Positions 16,368 through 25,369 of a stretch of 35,126 nucleotides of DNA are shown piece by piece. Under the pieces are notes generated by a model. It was not told the origin of the DNA and searched no databases. It saw only the letters and a list, made by a program, of their open reading frames with translations. The stretch lies in contig CACGJI010000005.1 in assembly GCA_902573335.1 (NCBI GenBank), positions 1 to 35,126 on the forward strand. Reading direction: 5' to 3'. Both the position numbers and the translations under genes were made by a program. This DNA is from an uncultured Synechococcaceae cyanobacterium. GTDB lineage: Bacteria; Cyanobacteriota; Cyanobacteriia; PCC-6307; Cyanobiaceae. Within the stretch, counting starts at the first letter, position 1; every line of letters begins with the position of its first letter.

Positions 16368-16775
16368 TTAAATAATTGGATTACCTGTGCCTACGTTGTA
16401 GTTATTAGCCGAACGCCATTCCCTAACTCTTCTTTGTTCAGCATTTTGCTCTTTTAACTTTTCTGTTTGTTCAGCCATTCGAGTAGCTGCCTCTTTTCTT
16501 GCTTCCTCGATTTCTGCCTGTCGAGAATGATAGCCAGTATTAAATCCTAAATAACTAGCCACATGAGGTTGGTGCTTTTCGATTATGAATTTAGCGGTCA
16601 TTGATAACTTGCTTGGGTCGAAAGGTTGGCCCCATATTCTTTGAGGTAAATACTTTTTATCAAACTCGTAATTTTCTAATAATTTACTTTCGAGAGCTTT
16701 TGCCTCTTCCTCTACCTTTTCGGCGTTAATATGAGATTTAGCAATTTTTGCGTCTAGTTCATTTGGGTCAAACAT
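16368..16775 (-). CDS. hypothetical protein (135 aa), helical/charged
   Basis: MFDPNELDAKIAKSHINAEKVEEEAKALESKL...; first gene of the minus operon. Confidence 0.75.
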   Translation of the reverse strand: MFDPNELDAKIAKSHINAEKVEEEAKALESKLLENYEFDKKYLPQRIWGQPFDPSKLSMTAKFIIEKHQPHVASYLGFNTGYHSRQAEIEEARKEAATRMAEQTEKLKEQNAEQRRVREWRSANNYNVGTGNPII

Positions 16776-16840
16776 AAGCAGCTTTTAAGTTATATCTATA
16801 ATATATACACTAAATATAAGAGAATAGCTATACTAAAAGT

Positions 16841-16859
16841 GTCTCTATGACAGGCATAG
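16841..16859. repeat. 7-bp inverted repeat CTCTATG/CATAGAG
   Basis: CTCTATG acagg CATAGAG. Confidence 0.5.
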
Positions 16860-16868
16860 AGTAGCTTT

Positions 16869-16893
16869 AAGGGGTTGGCGTAGCCCCTTTTTT
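16869..16893 (+). terminator. terminator-like hairpin near attR
   Basis: AAGGGG(ttggcgtag)CCCCTT followed by TTTT. Confidence 0.65.
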
Positions 16894-16985
16894 AATGTTA
16901 ATTAGTAAGCCCTATTTATAAAGAATAAAAAGACTAGATACATTTGTATAACTTGGATATAGCTATAAAAGATAGGGGAGAGCCT

Positions 16986-17009
16986 TCCGCTCTAGTTTCC
17001 GCTCTAATT
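16986..17009 (+). repeat. tandem 12-bp direct repeat TCCGCTCTARTT x2, putative integrase arm sites (right)
   Basis: TCCGCTCTAGTT TCCGCTCTAATT; same family and orientation as 10439-10462. Confidence 0.8.
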
Positions 17010-17075
17010 GGTTAATACTTTGTAATAATTAGTCTATAAAGCTAGTCATAGCAACCACTCTTAAAACTATTGGCT

Positions 17076-17122
17076 TCCCTTGGTAAGGGAGAGGTCTGGG
17101 GTTCAAGTCCCGACGAGGGCAC
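17076..17122 (+). repeat. displaced 3' half of tRNA-Thr (attR)
   Basis: TCCCTTGGTAAGGGAGAGGTCTGGGGTTCAAGTCCCGACGAGGGCA matches the copy-1 3' half except one C-to-G in the T-stem. Confidence 0.9.
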
Positions 17123-17210
17123 TTGCGCTATTGATTAAAATAACTGGAATCTCATAGGACAGCATTTTACCTAAAATTCAGATATATTTCATAAAGCTTG
17201 TATTCCTGCA

Positions 17211-17375
17211 ATGTCACTATCTTCATACCGGAAGCACAGAATATATATTGCAGCAAACATGAATTATGGTCTTGGTTCTGATGATCCAGATGAGTTGGCT
17301 TACTACAACAAAATCAGAAATGCGATGGATGATATGAAAAAAGAACAAGTAAAAAATGGAGTACCCTTCAACTAA
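17211..17375 (+). CDS. small hypothetical protein (54 aa)
   Basis: MSLSSYRKHRIYIAANMNYGLGSDDPDELAYYNKIRNAMDDMKKEQVKNGVPFN*. Confidence 0.5.
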   Translation: MSLSSYRKHRIYIAANMNYGLGSDDPDELAYYNKIRNAMDDMKKEQVKNGVPFN

Positions 17376-17535
17376 AATGACTGCGTGAGAATTTATTTTT
17401 TTTCAATATCTTACCCATATTCAAATTCAATTGTTGATCCTTTATCCGTATAAAGGAGTTCCTCAAACCGTACATATTTATTAGTCGGATAGCTTGCCTG
17501 ACTAGTTAGAACATAATTGTAGTCGTCATGAGCAA

Positions 17536-17673
17536 ATGTCTACCAAATCCACTCTAAAAGAAAATCATAAGTCTGAGATTGAAGAAAGATCAGAGGAAGA
17601 ACTTCTTGAGGAAGAAATCAGGAATCAGCAAACATTGGATAGCTTTGTTGAATCTGATAAGAACTGGGGCTGA
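17536..17673 (+). CDS. small acidic hypothetical protein (45 aa)
   Basis: MSTKSTLKENHKSEIEERSEEELLEEEIRNQQTLDSFVESDKNWG*. Confidence 0.5.
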   Translation: MSTKSTLKENHKSEIEERSEEELLEEEIRNQQTLDSFVESDKNWG

Positions 17674-17700
17674 TCAAAACTTATTTATTAGGAGAAAGTT

Positions 17701-17886
17701 ATGAACTTAAAAAGATCACCATTCTCAATCTTGAATAAAGAAAGTAGAGAAATTGACTATATCAAAGAAGTTTACAAGAGAAAAATTCAAGCTGAAATTG
17801 AATCTTATAAAGATCCCGAAGATGAAGATAAGAGAGATACAATCCAAGCTCAAGATATATTGATGCTTGATATGATTTCAATTTAG
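17701..17886 (+). CDS. hypothetical protein (61 aa)
   Basis: MNLKRSPFSILNKESREIDYIKEVYKRKIQAEIESYKDPEDEDKRDTIQAQDILMLDMISI. Confidence 0.5.
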   Translation: MNLKRSPFSILNKESREIDYIKEVYKRKIQAEIESYKDPEDEDKRDTIQAQDILMLDMISI

Positions 17887-17906
17887 TTATTCTTTTTTTC
17901 TTCTTC

Positions 17907-18185
17907 TTATCCTTTTTTTTTCTTCTTTACCTCTTCATAAACCACATCAGCCTTCTGTTCAATATTATCCAGCTTATTTGAAAGTTCCTTTAAAGTTTCT
18001 GCTTTTCCTTCTTTTACTACGGTATTTTTTAGCTCAATAATTTTAAGGGGCTCTTCTTTAATTACAGTATCTTTTGTCTCTTCAGTTTTAATTCCAAACT
18101 TACCTTTTATAAAATTGGCCATAAAGATAAGAACAGGTACATGGGCTAGACCACCTATTACTATTCTTGTTTCTGAATAAGCCAT
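17907..18185 (-). CDS. hypothetical protein, N-terminal hydrophobic segment + Lys/Glu-rich tail
   Basis: IGGLAHVPVLIFMANFIKGKFG... then a charged tail. Confidence 0.6.
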   Translation of the reverse strand: MAYSETRIVIGGLAHVPVLIFMANFIKGKFGIKTEETKDTVIKEEPLKIIELKNTVVKEGKAETLKELSNKLDNIEQKADVVYEEVKKKKKG

Positions 18186-18327
18186 TTAATAGTTAAAAGT
18201 TCTGAGATATTTAAGCATAAATTTAATTTTTAAATTCATTTTTATTAAGCCAATAAATATTTGTAATCATTTCTTGATTCGTAGATCAAAAATCTTGCTA
18301 TTAATTAAGTAGAGACTTTTTTATTAA

Positions 18328-18417
18328 ATGCCATTAGACGTATTTCTAATGAACATGTGTGTTGTAGTTATAGCATTGCTTATCAGAAGAGAAATCAAAC
18401 TTAAAAAGGCGAGATAA
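18328..18417 (+). CDS. 29-aa TM small protein
   Basis: MPLDVFLMNMCVVVIALLIRREIKLKKAR*. Confidence 0.45.
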   Translation: MPLDVFLMNMCVVVIALLIRREIKLKKAR

Positions 18418-18420
18418 ATT

Positions 18421-18540
18421 ATGAAAACACAAATTTTAAAAGAGCATTACATTCCAAATATCCATGCTATTACTATTTTACTAATGCTTCTTCTATGTCT
18501 ATGGTTACCTCTAGCACTCAGATTCTTATTAATAATTTAG
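18421..18540 (+). CDS. 39-aa TM small protein
   Basis: MKTQILKEHYIPNIHAITILLMLLLCLWLPLALRFLLII*. Confidence 0.5.
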   Translation: MKTQILKEHYIPNIHAITILLMLLLCLWLPLALRFLLII

Positions 18541-18545
18541 TCAAA

Positions 18546-18644
18546 TTAATTAGCTTTTGTCAGTACCAAAATTTCTTCTAAAAGAGCTATGCACTGGTCC
18601 ATCTTCCCATCCTTGATTGTGAAGTGGGGATGTATAGAAACCAT
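18546..18644 (-). pseudogene. N-terminal remnant of an ABM/quinol-monooxygenase-like protein
   Basis: MVSIHPHFTIKDGKMDQCIALLEEILVLTKAN* resembles only the first strand/helix of an antibiotic-biosynthesis-monooxygenase fold. Confidence 0.4.
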
Positions 18645-18802
18645 GGTTGTATCAAGAGATATTAATTTGTAGATATTTCTCCTATCTTTTTAGCAACTAA
18701 TCTTTATGAACAAATTAAAAATATAGATTATCTAAAAATTAAGAATGTTAATTTGGTATCACATGTACCGTTTATATGTTTTTTGAAAGCTATTAATTGG
18801 AT

Positions 18803-18985
18803 ATGAGTTATTTCGCTGAACCAAACCATATTGAATATGATGTATGGTTCGATGAAAACATCGACCCAGTGGATCTTGTGAATTACTCAGATGAAAAGGA
18901 GTTTAGTGATTCGGTACACTTTAAGTTCTATAAAATGTCCACTAGAAATTTAACGATTGGTTCTTCTGATAATTTGTACTGGTAA
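18803..18985 (+). CDS. hypothetical protein (60 aa)
   Basis: MSYFAEPNHIEYDVWFDENIDPVDLVNYSDEKEFSDSVHFKFYKMSTRNLTIGSSDNLYW. Confidence 0.45.
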   Translation: MSYFAEPNHIEYDVWFDENIDPVDLVNYSDEKEFSDSVHFKFYKMSTRNLTIGSSDNLYW

Positions 18986-19021
18986 GTAAAAGATTTTTCA
19001 CTCCATAAATATTTATGAATC

Positions 19022-19399
19022 TTATGCATAATATGTTCCATCACTTTCTCTTCTTGCCTTAGCTAATACAATTTCATCTACAACTTTTTCAATCATGTAA
19101 GCACTTTTTTTACCAAAACATTTTTCTTTTTTAATACTCTCAAAATCATTTGGGATTAAATCATTATGTTCACAACAGTCGCATTTAATATCAATTTTCT
19201 TACCTCTGAAAACCTCCAAAGCTCTAGAAAAAATCCATTGCTGAACTGAAATACTTTCCCAACTATCAAAATTCGACCATTCATCAAAATCCCTATTAAG
19301 GATACCTTTTAATCCATCAACCTGATTTACATATACTAAGTATGAATCTTTTCTTGGTTCATTATTAATACCAATTGTTTTGACAGAATTTTGATTCAT
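19022..19399 (-). CDS. hypothetical protein (125 aa) with CxCC motif
   Basis: IKCDCCEHNDLIPNDFES...; coherent ORF. Confidence 0.65.
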   Translation of the reverse strand: MNQNSVKTIGINNEPRKDSYLVYVNQVDGLKGILNRDFDEWSNFDSWESISVQQWIFSRALEVFRGKKIDIKCDCCEHNDLIPNDFESIKKEKCFGKKSAYMIEKVVDEIVLAKARRESDGTYYA

Positions 19400-19469
19400 T
19401 AGATATAGATTGATTGAGTAGCCTTATAAATCTAGATGATAATTTCAAAAATATAAACAAACAAATGTC

Positions 19470-19937
19470 TCAAATAAGATCATTAATTGCTTTATCTAAT
19501 CTAGAAATATGATTTGTATTTCTGAGTAATTCAAAATCCTTAAAATCAAAGCCCGGGCCAACACAACAACTCACTAAAGTAAATTCGCCTGTACTTTTTG
19601 CAGCTTGCCAATATCCAGATGGAATCATTTCTATTGGATTATTGGAATCTAAAATTAAATTTCTTATCAACTTATTATCATTATCTAGGCACCATAAATT
19701 CAGAGGCTCGCCCCTTAGATAAATCCAAATTTCATCAGCATTTTTCACTCTATGCCAAGCACTTTTTGCATCTCTCTCCAGAAGATAATAAATTCCTGTA
19801 ATAAAGTTTCTACTTTGGCCATCTTCCCTTATTAAAGAATTCTCACTCCTTACTATCTCTCTAAACCATCCACCCTCAGGATGAGGAGATAAATTGAATT
19901 GTTTGATTATTTCTACTTTTTTTTTATTAGGATTCAC
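19470..19937 (-). CDS. cupin, DUF985 family
   Basis: FNLSPHPEGGWFREIVRS...FITGIYYLLERDAKSAWHRVKNADEIWIYLRGEPLNL. Confidence 0.9.
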   Translation of the reverse strand: MNPNKKKVEIIKQFNLSPHPEGGWFREIVRSENSLIREDGQSRNFITGIYYLLERDAKSAWHRVKNADEIWIYLRGEPLNLWCLDNDNKLIRNLILDSNNPIEMIPSGYWQAAKSTGEFTLVSCCVGPGFDFKDFELLRNTNHISRLDKAINDLI

Positions 19938-20019
19938 ATCACAAAAATATCTTTTAAATTTCTCTTATAGTTAAAAACTAACTGAAAATAAATCAAAATA
20001 AACTATATTTTCTAAAAAA

Positions 20020-20163
20020 TTAAGAACAAATAACTGACAAATCTACAAAATTTTTATTTTCATCTGCTAGTTCAGTAATGATTCTATTGAGCCATTCAGA
20101 GGTCGTTTCACAATAGCCTATATTTAAAATAGTTTTTTGCTTTGCTGTTTCTTTGTTATTCAT
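20020..20163 (-). CDS. small hypothetical protein (47 aa)
   Basis: MNNKETAKQKTILNIGYCETTSEWLNRIITELADENKNFVDLSVICS*. Confidence 0.5.
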   Translation of the reverse strand: MNNKETAKQKTILNIGYCETTSEWLNRIITELADENKNFVDLSVICS

Positions 20164-20345
20164 AGTTAAAGTATTTTTATATAAATTAGTCTTTAATTAA
20201 ATCTATGTGAATGAGTCTTAATTACTATCTGTTTTAAAAAGTTGTATTTTATACATATTTAAGAAATGCTAGTAAACAAATAAAATTAAATCGTTGACAA
20301 GAAAATGTATACAAGTAAGAGTAGAAAAAATTTATTATTTAACCT

Positions 20346-20531
20346 ATGAATAACATCAAGATTGAGGAATTGATGAAAGTAAGGTTCGATGGTATTGCTA
20401 ATAGAATTGGGCAATTAAGCAAAAGGGAAAGTGAGTCTTTATTACTTGAGCATCTTGAGTGGTTGGAGGGAGGATGGGAGACTGAAGAAATCTTATTTTT
20501 AAAAAAGCCCTACAGGAAATGGTGGTTCTAA
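20346..20531 (+). CDS. hypothetical protein (61 aa)
   Basis: MNNIKIEELMKVRFDGIANRIGQLSKRESESLLLEHLEWLEGGWETEEILFLKKPYRKWWF. Confidence 0.55.
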   Translation: MNNIKIEELMKVRFDGIANRIGQLSKRESESLLLEHLEWLEGGWETEEILFLKKPYRKWWF

Positions 20532-20549
20532 CTCCACTTCTATAAATAA

Positions 20550-21329
20550 TTAATGATGGCCTAAGGGACCAGGGCCAGAGCCTATTTTATAAGAATTGTC
20601 TAAAGATTTCTCAACAAATAATTTCGCTTTTTGTATGGAATCAAATAGATCAAAACCTAAAGCCTTGTAACCACAAATAGCAGCACTCAAAGTACAGCCA
20701 CTTCCATGGGTATTTTTTGTATTTATAAAATTATTAAATAGCCACTCTTTTCTACCATTTAAGTCAAGGAAAAAATCCTTCCCTTTCATATTTTTTAAAC
20801 CACCACCTTTTATAAGTACCGCTTTAGCTCCAAGACCAATAATTTTTCTTGCTGAATTTTCGATATCTTCTTTACTCCTTATTTCTAAACCAGAAAGTAG
20901 ATTTGCTTCATAAATATTTGGAGTTACCAAATCAGCAATTGGTAATAAGAGTTTTTTATAAGCATTAATAGCAGAATCTTCCAGTAATTTAGAACCAGTT
21001 CTTGTAACCATCACTGGGTCAATAATTTTGGTTATTTTGTATGTATTTAATTTTGAAGCAGTATCATTAATTATTCTTTCATTTAATAACATTCCAGTTT
21101 TTAAGGCATCAATTCCAAAATCAGCAAATAAAGTATCTAACTGATTTAATAAAGTATTCTTCTCTACTGGTTGAACGCATGTAACCTCTATACTATTTTG
21201 TGCGGTAATACATGTAATAACAGAACATCCATGTACTTTAAGGGCCATGAAAGTTCTCAAGTCAGCCTGTATTCCTGCTCCACCCCCTGAGTCACTACCG
21301 CCTATTGAAAGTGCAATTTTAGAATACAT
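20550..21329 (-). CDS. thiD: hydroxymethylpyrimidine/phosphomethylpyrimidine kinase
   Basis: [19 protein letters not shown]...[14 protein letters not shown]...VLIKGGG...[13 protein letters not shown]. Confidence 0.95.
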   Translation of the reverse strand: MYSKIALSIGGSDSGGGAGIQADLRTFMALKVHGCSVITCITAQNSIEVTCVQPVEKNTLLNQLDTLFADFGIDALKTGMLLNERIINDTASKLNTYKITKIIDPVMVTRTGSKLLEDSAINAYKKLLLPIADLVTPNIYEANLLSGLEIRSKEDIENSARKIIGLGAKAVLIKGGGLKNMKGKDFFLDLNGRKEWLFNNFINTKNTHGSGCTLSAAICGYKALGFDLFDSIQKAKLFVEKSLDNSYKIGSGPGPLGHH

Positions 21330-21378
21330 AATTTATTAACTCGTTTTTGAAAGTACTATAAATAAATTTTAATTTAAA

Positions 21379-22002
21379 TCAGAAATCTGAATATGCATTA
21401 AAAAAATCTAACTCCAATTCCATAGCTCTCCTGTATAAATATTTGGCCTGATTAATGTCATATAATTCTTTATTAGTCTCAATAAGATTTTCAAGTGAAG
21501 ATGCTAGCTTTTCAAAGCTCTCATCAGAATAAGTAATTATCCATTCTTTATATTTAATATCAAAATCCTCTTCATACAAACTTTTTCCTATCCAAGAATA
21601 AAGTCGCATACATGGAGTCATTGCAAACATTATTTCAACGGAGCTAAGTCTTTTGGAAGTATCATCAAGAAAATCTGTATAATTTTTAGTGGCTTTTTTT
21701 ATATAGTTATTAGACAAATCAATATCCCATTCTTTTGCATACGTTTCATGAAGTATTAACTCCTCTGAAACCCCCATTAACAGTTCACTTAACTTCCTTA
21801 TTGAGTACTTATCTTTTGATTTGGAAACAGCAAGACCATAAGCCTTAGCAAAAGTCTCTAAAAAGAAATAATCTTGAGCTAAATATTCTTGAAATATTTT
21901 TTTAGGGAGACTTCCATTCTTTAAACCTTGAACAAATTTTGTATTTAAACTTAGTAAAGCAATCTCATAATTATCCTCCCAAAGTTTTTTTGTTATTTTC
22001 AT
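21379..22002 (-). CDS. tenA: TenA-family thiaminase II-like protein
   Basis: FQEYLAQDYFFLETFAKAYGLAV...AMTPCMRLYSWIG. Confidence 0.9.
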   Translation of the reverse strand: MKITKKLWEDNYEIALLSLNTKFVQGLKNGSLPKKIFQEYLAQDYFFLETFAKAYGLAVSKSKDKYSIRKLSELLMGVSEELILHETYAKEWDIDLSNNYIKKATKNYTDFLDDTSKRLSSVEIMFAMTPCMRLYSWIGKSLYEEDFDIKYKEWIITYSDESFEKLASSLENLIETNKELYDINQAKYLYRRAMELELDFFNAYSDF

Positions 22003-22088
22003 TTTTTTGATTTTTAGTTATTCTAAAATTTTTAATATTTTTTAACTACAAACTTAATCTTATTTTTCTAGGATTAAAAGAAAAAATT

Positions 22089-23585
22089 ATGAAAGAAATA
22101 AATATCTTATGGTTTAAGAAAGATTTAAGAATTTTTGATAACGAAGCTCTCTGTGAGGCTATAAAAGATAATGATATTTTACCTATTTATATTATTGAGT
22201 TAGATATTTGGAGCCAAAATACTCATTCAAATAGACAATGGCAATTTTGCAAAGAAAGTTTAATAGATTTAAGAAATGCATTTGCTGAGATTGGACAACC
22301 ATTAATTATTAGGACTGGTAATGTTATTAATATATTTGATGAAATTAGTTCAAAATTTAAAATCAAAGGTATATATAGCCATCAAGAAACCGGAGATTGG
22401 CTTACTTATAAAAGAGATCAAAAAGTAAGAGAATGGGCTTTAAGCAAAAATATTATTTGGAAGGAATTTCTACAATTTTCAGTTTTTAGAGGAAATTTAG
22501 ATAGGAATAATTGGTCTAAAAAGTGGCAAAAAAATGCCGAAAAAAACTTTTTAAAGGCTCCATTAAGAATTAATGCTATTGACTTTGATGTTGGAGAAAT
22601 ACCCTCAGATGGAATTTTTCCCTTTAAAAAAGAAACTTGTCCAGGAAGAATGCAAGGTGGAAGAAAGAGAGGTTTAGAGAGAATGCAATACTTCTTTAGT
22701 AAAAAATTATATTCTTATTCAAAAGATATTTCTAGCCCAGAAAAATCATTTGATAGTTGTTCAAGACTATCCCCATATATTTGTTGGGGATGCATTTCAT
22801 TAAAAGAAATATTTAATAAAGCAAATATATCAAAAAACAATAATTCTAGGATGTTAAAAAGTAGGTTAACTTGGCATTGTCATTTTATTCAGAAACTTGA
22901 AAGTGAACCAGAACTAGAGTTTAGGGAATTCCATCCTTTTTTTAAAAACATTAGAGAAAAAAATAATGAATTACTTTATTCATGGAGTTCAGGTAATACA
23001 GGCTTTCCTTTTATAGATGCATGTATGCGCTCATTAAATTTCAATGGATGGATTAACTTCAGGATGAGAGCTATGTTAATGTCTTTTGCTAGCTATAATT
23101 TATGGCTACCATGGCAAGATTCAGGTTCAGAATTAGCAAATAAATTTGTAGATTATGAGCCTGGAATACATTGGAACCAATGCCAAATGCAATCTGGAAC
23201 TACATCTATAAATACCAATAGAATTTATAATCCTATTAAGCAGGGAAAAGATCATGATCCTCAAGGAAAATTTATAAAAAAATGGATACCAGAATTAAAG
23301 GATATATCACTTAATTTCATTCATGAACCATGGCTATTATCTAGATTTAATAAAGAAGAATATGAACAAATTAACTACATAAGACCAATAATTGACATCC
23401 CAAATAGCACTAAAACTGCAAAGAAGAAAATTCAGGAAATCACTAAAAAGGATGGATATTGGGATATCTCAAAAGAAATTTATTTAAAACATGGTTCTAG
23501 AAAAAGGCTTAGAAAAAATATAAGTAATAAAAAAATTGTTTCTAAAGAAAAGGAAATACAATACGAACTGAAATTAGATTTCTAA
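22089..23585 (+). CDS. deoxyribodipyrimidine photolyase / cryptochrome family
   Basis: ILWFKKDLRIFDNEAL...GNTGFPFIDACMRSLNFNGWINFRMRAMLMSFASYNLWLPW. Confidence 0.93.
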   Translation: MKEINILWFKKDLRIFDNEALCEAIKDNDILPIYIIELDIWSQNTHSNRQWQFCKESLIDLRNAFAEIGQPLIIRTGNVINIFDEISSKFKIKGIYSHQETGDWLTYKRDQKVREWALSKNIIWKEFLQFSVFRGNLDRNNWSKKWQKNAEKNFLKAPLRINAIDFDVGEIPSDGIFPFKKETCPGRMQGGRKRGLERMQYFFSKKLYSYSKDISSPEKSFDSCSRLSPYICWGCISLKEIFNKANISKNNNSRMLKSRLTWHCHFIQKLESEPELEFREFHPFFKNIREKNNELLYSWSSGNTGFPFIDACMRSLNFNGWINFRMRAMLMSFASYNLWLPWQDSGSELANKFVDYEPGIHWNQCQMQSGTTSINTNRIYNPIKQGKDHDPQGKFIKKWIPELKDISLNFIHEPWLLSRFNKEEYEQINYIRPIIDIPNSTKTAKKKIQEITKKDGYWDISKEIYLKHGSRKRLRKNISNKKIVSKEKEIQYELKLDF

Positions 23586-23712
23586 ATTTTATTGTAAGAA
23601 ATTTCCAGATTCTTTTTAGTGAATAGGTAAGTTTTTTAAATTTTGAAATTGAATATATAAATCCACGATGAAGTAATGCAAGCTTTAATGTATTTATTAG
23701 AATTTATTAATT

Positions 23713-23886
23713 ATGTCTGAAAGATTTGAATGGGACGATACCAATAGTTCAGGTATATGGTGGAGTACTAATGTAAGTATTAGAGACGAGTGCATTTTGC
23801 TTAAAGAAGATACTCAATGCGAAGATTCTGATATCGTCGAACTTCTTAGGAGTATTGCACAAAATATTGAAGATAATGGCCTTTAA
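23713..23886 (+). CDS. small acidic hypothetical protein (57 aa)
   Basis: MSERFEWDDTNSSGIWWSTNVSIRDECILLKEDTQCEDSDIVELLRSIAQNIEDNGL*. Confidence 0.5.
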   Translation: MSERFEWDDTNSSGIWWSTNVSIRDECILLKEDTQCEDSDIVELLRSIAQNIEDNGL

Positions 23887-23909
23887 TTTTTAAATGAATA
23901 TTCTCTCTT

Positions 23910-24860
23910 TTAGAGATTTTGAATTCCTTTTACAGCTTTTATTAATTCGATAGTAATACCTTTTTCACTCATTGAATGACCAGCATCATTAACAATAATT
24001 AATTCAGAATTCTTTAATTTCTTATTTAGATCCCAAGCACTCCTAACAGGACATACAACGTCATACCTCCCTTGAATTATTTTTGTTGGAATCGATTCTA
24101 TTGCTCTTATACTTTTTAAAATAAAATCATCTTCTAAGAAAATATTATTAATAAAATAATGACATTCGATCCTTGCAAAGGCATCTGAAAAAGAATTAAC
24201 TTGAGACTTATCAAAATCAAATTTTTTATTTATTAAATGACTAGTTGAGAGTTCCCATTTTGTCCAAGCTGCTGCTGCTTTTGATCTAAGATTTGCATCT
24301 GAAGATGTTAGATATTTATAAAAAGAACTTATTAAATCATTTCTTTCTTCTTTTGGTATTACAGAAATATATTCTTCAAATTCATCAGGGAATATCTCAC
24401 TTGCACCATATTGATAGAACCACAATAATTCAAACTTTCTACATAAAAATATTCCTCTCAAAGTTAAGCTCGTAACTCTTGAGGGATTTTTAATTGCATA
24501 TATAAGTGAAAGTGTTGAGCCCCAAGATCCACCAAACAAATGCCAACTATCTATTTTTAATAGAATCCTTAATTTCTCAATATCATCAACTAAATGATTA
24601 GTCGTATTTTCTTTTAATTCGGAGAAAGGAGTTGAAGAACCGCAACCTCTTTGATCAAATTGTATAATATCAAATTTATCTGGATCAAAGTATCTTCTAT
24701 ATCTTGGTTGACTTCCTCCTCCTGGGCCTCCATGAATAACTAGTATTTTTTTACCATTTGGATTGCCAGATCTTTCCCAATAAATCGTATGAATATCACT
24801 TACTTGTAAAAAACCCTTTTCACGAACTTCAATTTTAGGAAACAAGACTTGATCTTTCAT
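23910..24860 (-). CDS. pip: proline iminopeptidase
   Basis: ILVIHGGPGGGSQPRYRRYFDPDKFDIIQFDQRGCGSSTPF...LFGGSWGSTLSLIYA. Confidence 0.95.
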   Translation of the reverse strand: MKDQVLFPKIEVREKGFLQVSDIHTIYWERSGNPNGKKILVIHGGPGGGSQPRYRRYFDPDKFDIIQFDQRGCGSSTPFSELKENTTNHLVDDIEKLRILLKIDSWHLFGGSWGSTLSLIYAIKNPSRVTSLTLRGIFLCRKFELLWFYQYGASEIFPDEFEEYISVIPKEERNDLISSFYKYLTSSDANLRSKAAAAWTKWELSTSHLINKKFDFDKSQVNSFSDAFARIECHYFINNIFLEDDFILKSIRAIESIPTKIIQGRYDVVCPVRSAWDLNKKLKNSELIIVNDAGHSMSEKGITIELIKAVKGIQNL

Positions 24861-24937
24861 TGTGAAATATTTTTAAACACTTAATAAATCCATATTATCC
24901 AAAAAGAAGTCTAGTTTAGAAGTAGTTTATTAAAAAA

Positions 24938-24964
24938 AAAAGGACTGGTGGTACAGTCCTTTTT
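24938..24964. terminator. bidirectional terminator hairpin
   Basis: AAAGGACTG/CAGTCCTTT stem flanked by A- and T-runs. Confidence 0.75.
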
Positions 24965-25044
24965 GATATTTGATTTCCTTCTAATAGGATATAAAATTAC
25001 ATATTTTAAAGTCTATTTACTCATAAACCTTGAATACGTGAATT

Positions 25045-25225
25045 CGGGGATTTCTCTCGATAATTTCAGTCCCTATTGTCGCTAGTAATTATAAAGCGAA
25101 GTCTTATCAGACTAATTGATTGAACTTTAATTTTCGAATAATCCCATTCTCAGGAATACGCTTCCTATATTTTGGAATTTGCTAAATTTCAGGCGGACTA
25201 TCAATCATTTAGATTGCCTCCGAAC
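25045..25225. other. structured intergenic region, candidate ncRNA (strand undetermined)
   Basis: Series of short perfect hairpins: TCGCT/AGCGA, AGTCT/AGACT, AGGAA/TTCCT, CAATC/GATTG in a ~400-nt gap without ORFs. Confidence 0.35.
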
Positions 25226-25369
25226 TCAACATTTATAAATTACTCCTTTTTATATTTTCAGTAAATCCGTAAATATGCTGATTTACTTTTTTCTTAATTT
25301 ATAAGAGGATTTTAATGATCCTTTGTTTTTTATAGATAAATATAAATAATAAAGTCTATAATCTCTTAG

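Larger units (their letters stand above)
10274..17124 (+). mobile_element. tRNA-Thr-integrated, phage-satellite-like (PICI/tycheposon-type) element
   Basis: tRNA + tyrosine recombinase at the left end, displaced tRNA 3' half at the right end, Zn-finger primase-like and VapE-like replication genes, TerS-like gene, matching repeats at both ends, no structural phage genes. Confidence 0.85.

Noticed and set aside
10274-17124. Complete prophage
   Set aside because: No capsid, portal, tail, large terminase or lysis genes in the interval
20550-23585. thiD/tenA/photolyase as a novel module
   Set aside because: Individually ordinary cyanobacterial genes on different strands; no sign of a dedicated system
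19598-24475. Plus ORFs 19598-19801 and 24293-24475
   Set aside because: Antisense to DUF985 cupin and proline iminopeptidase respectively
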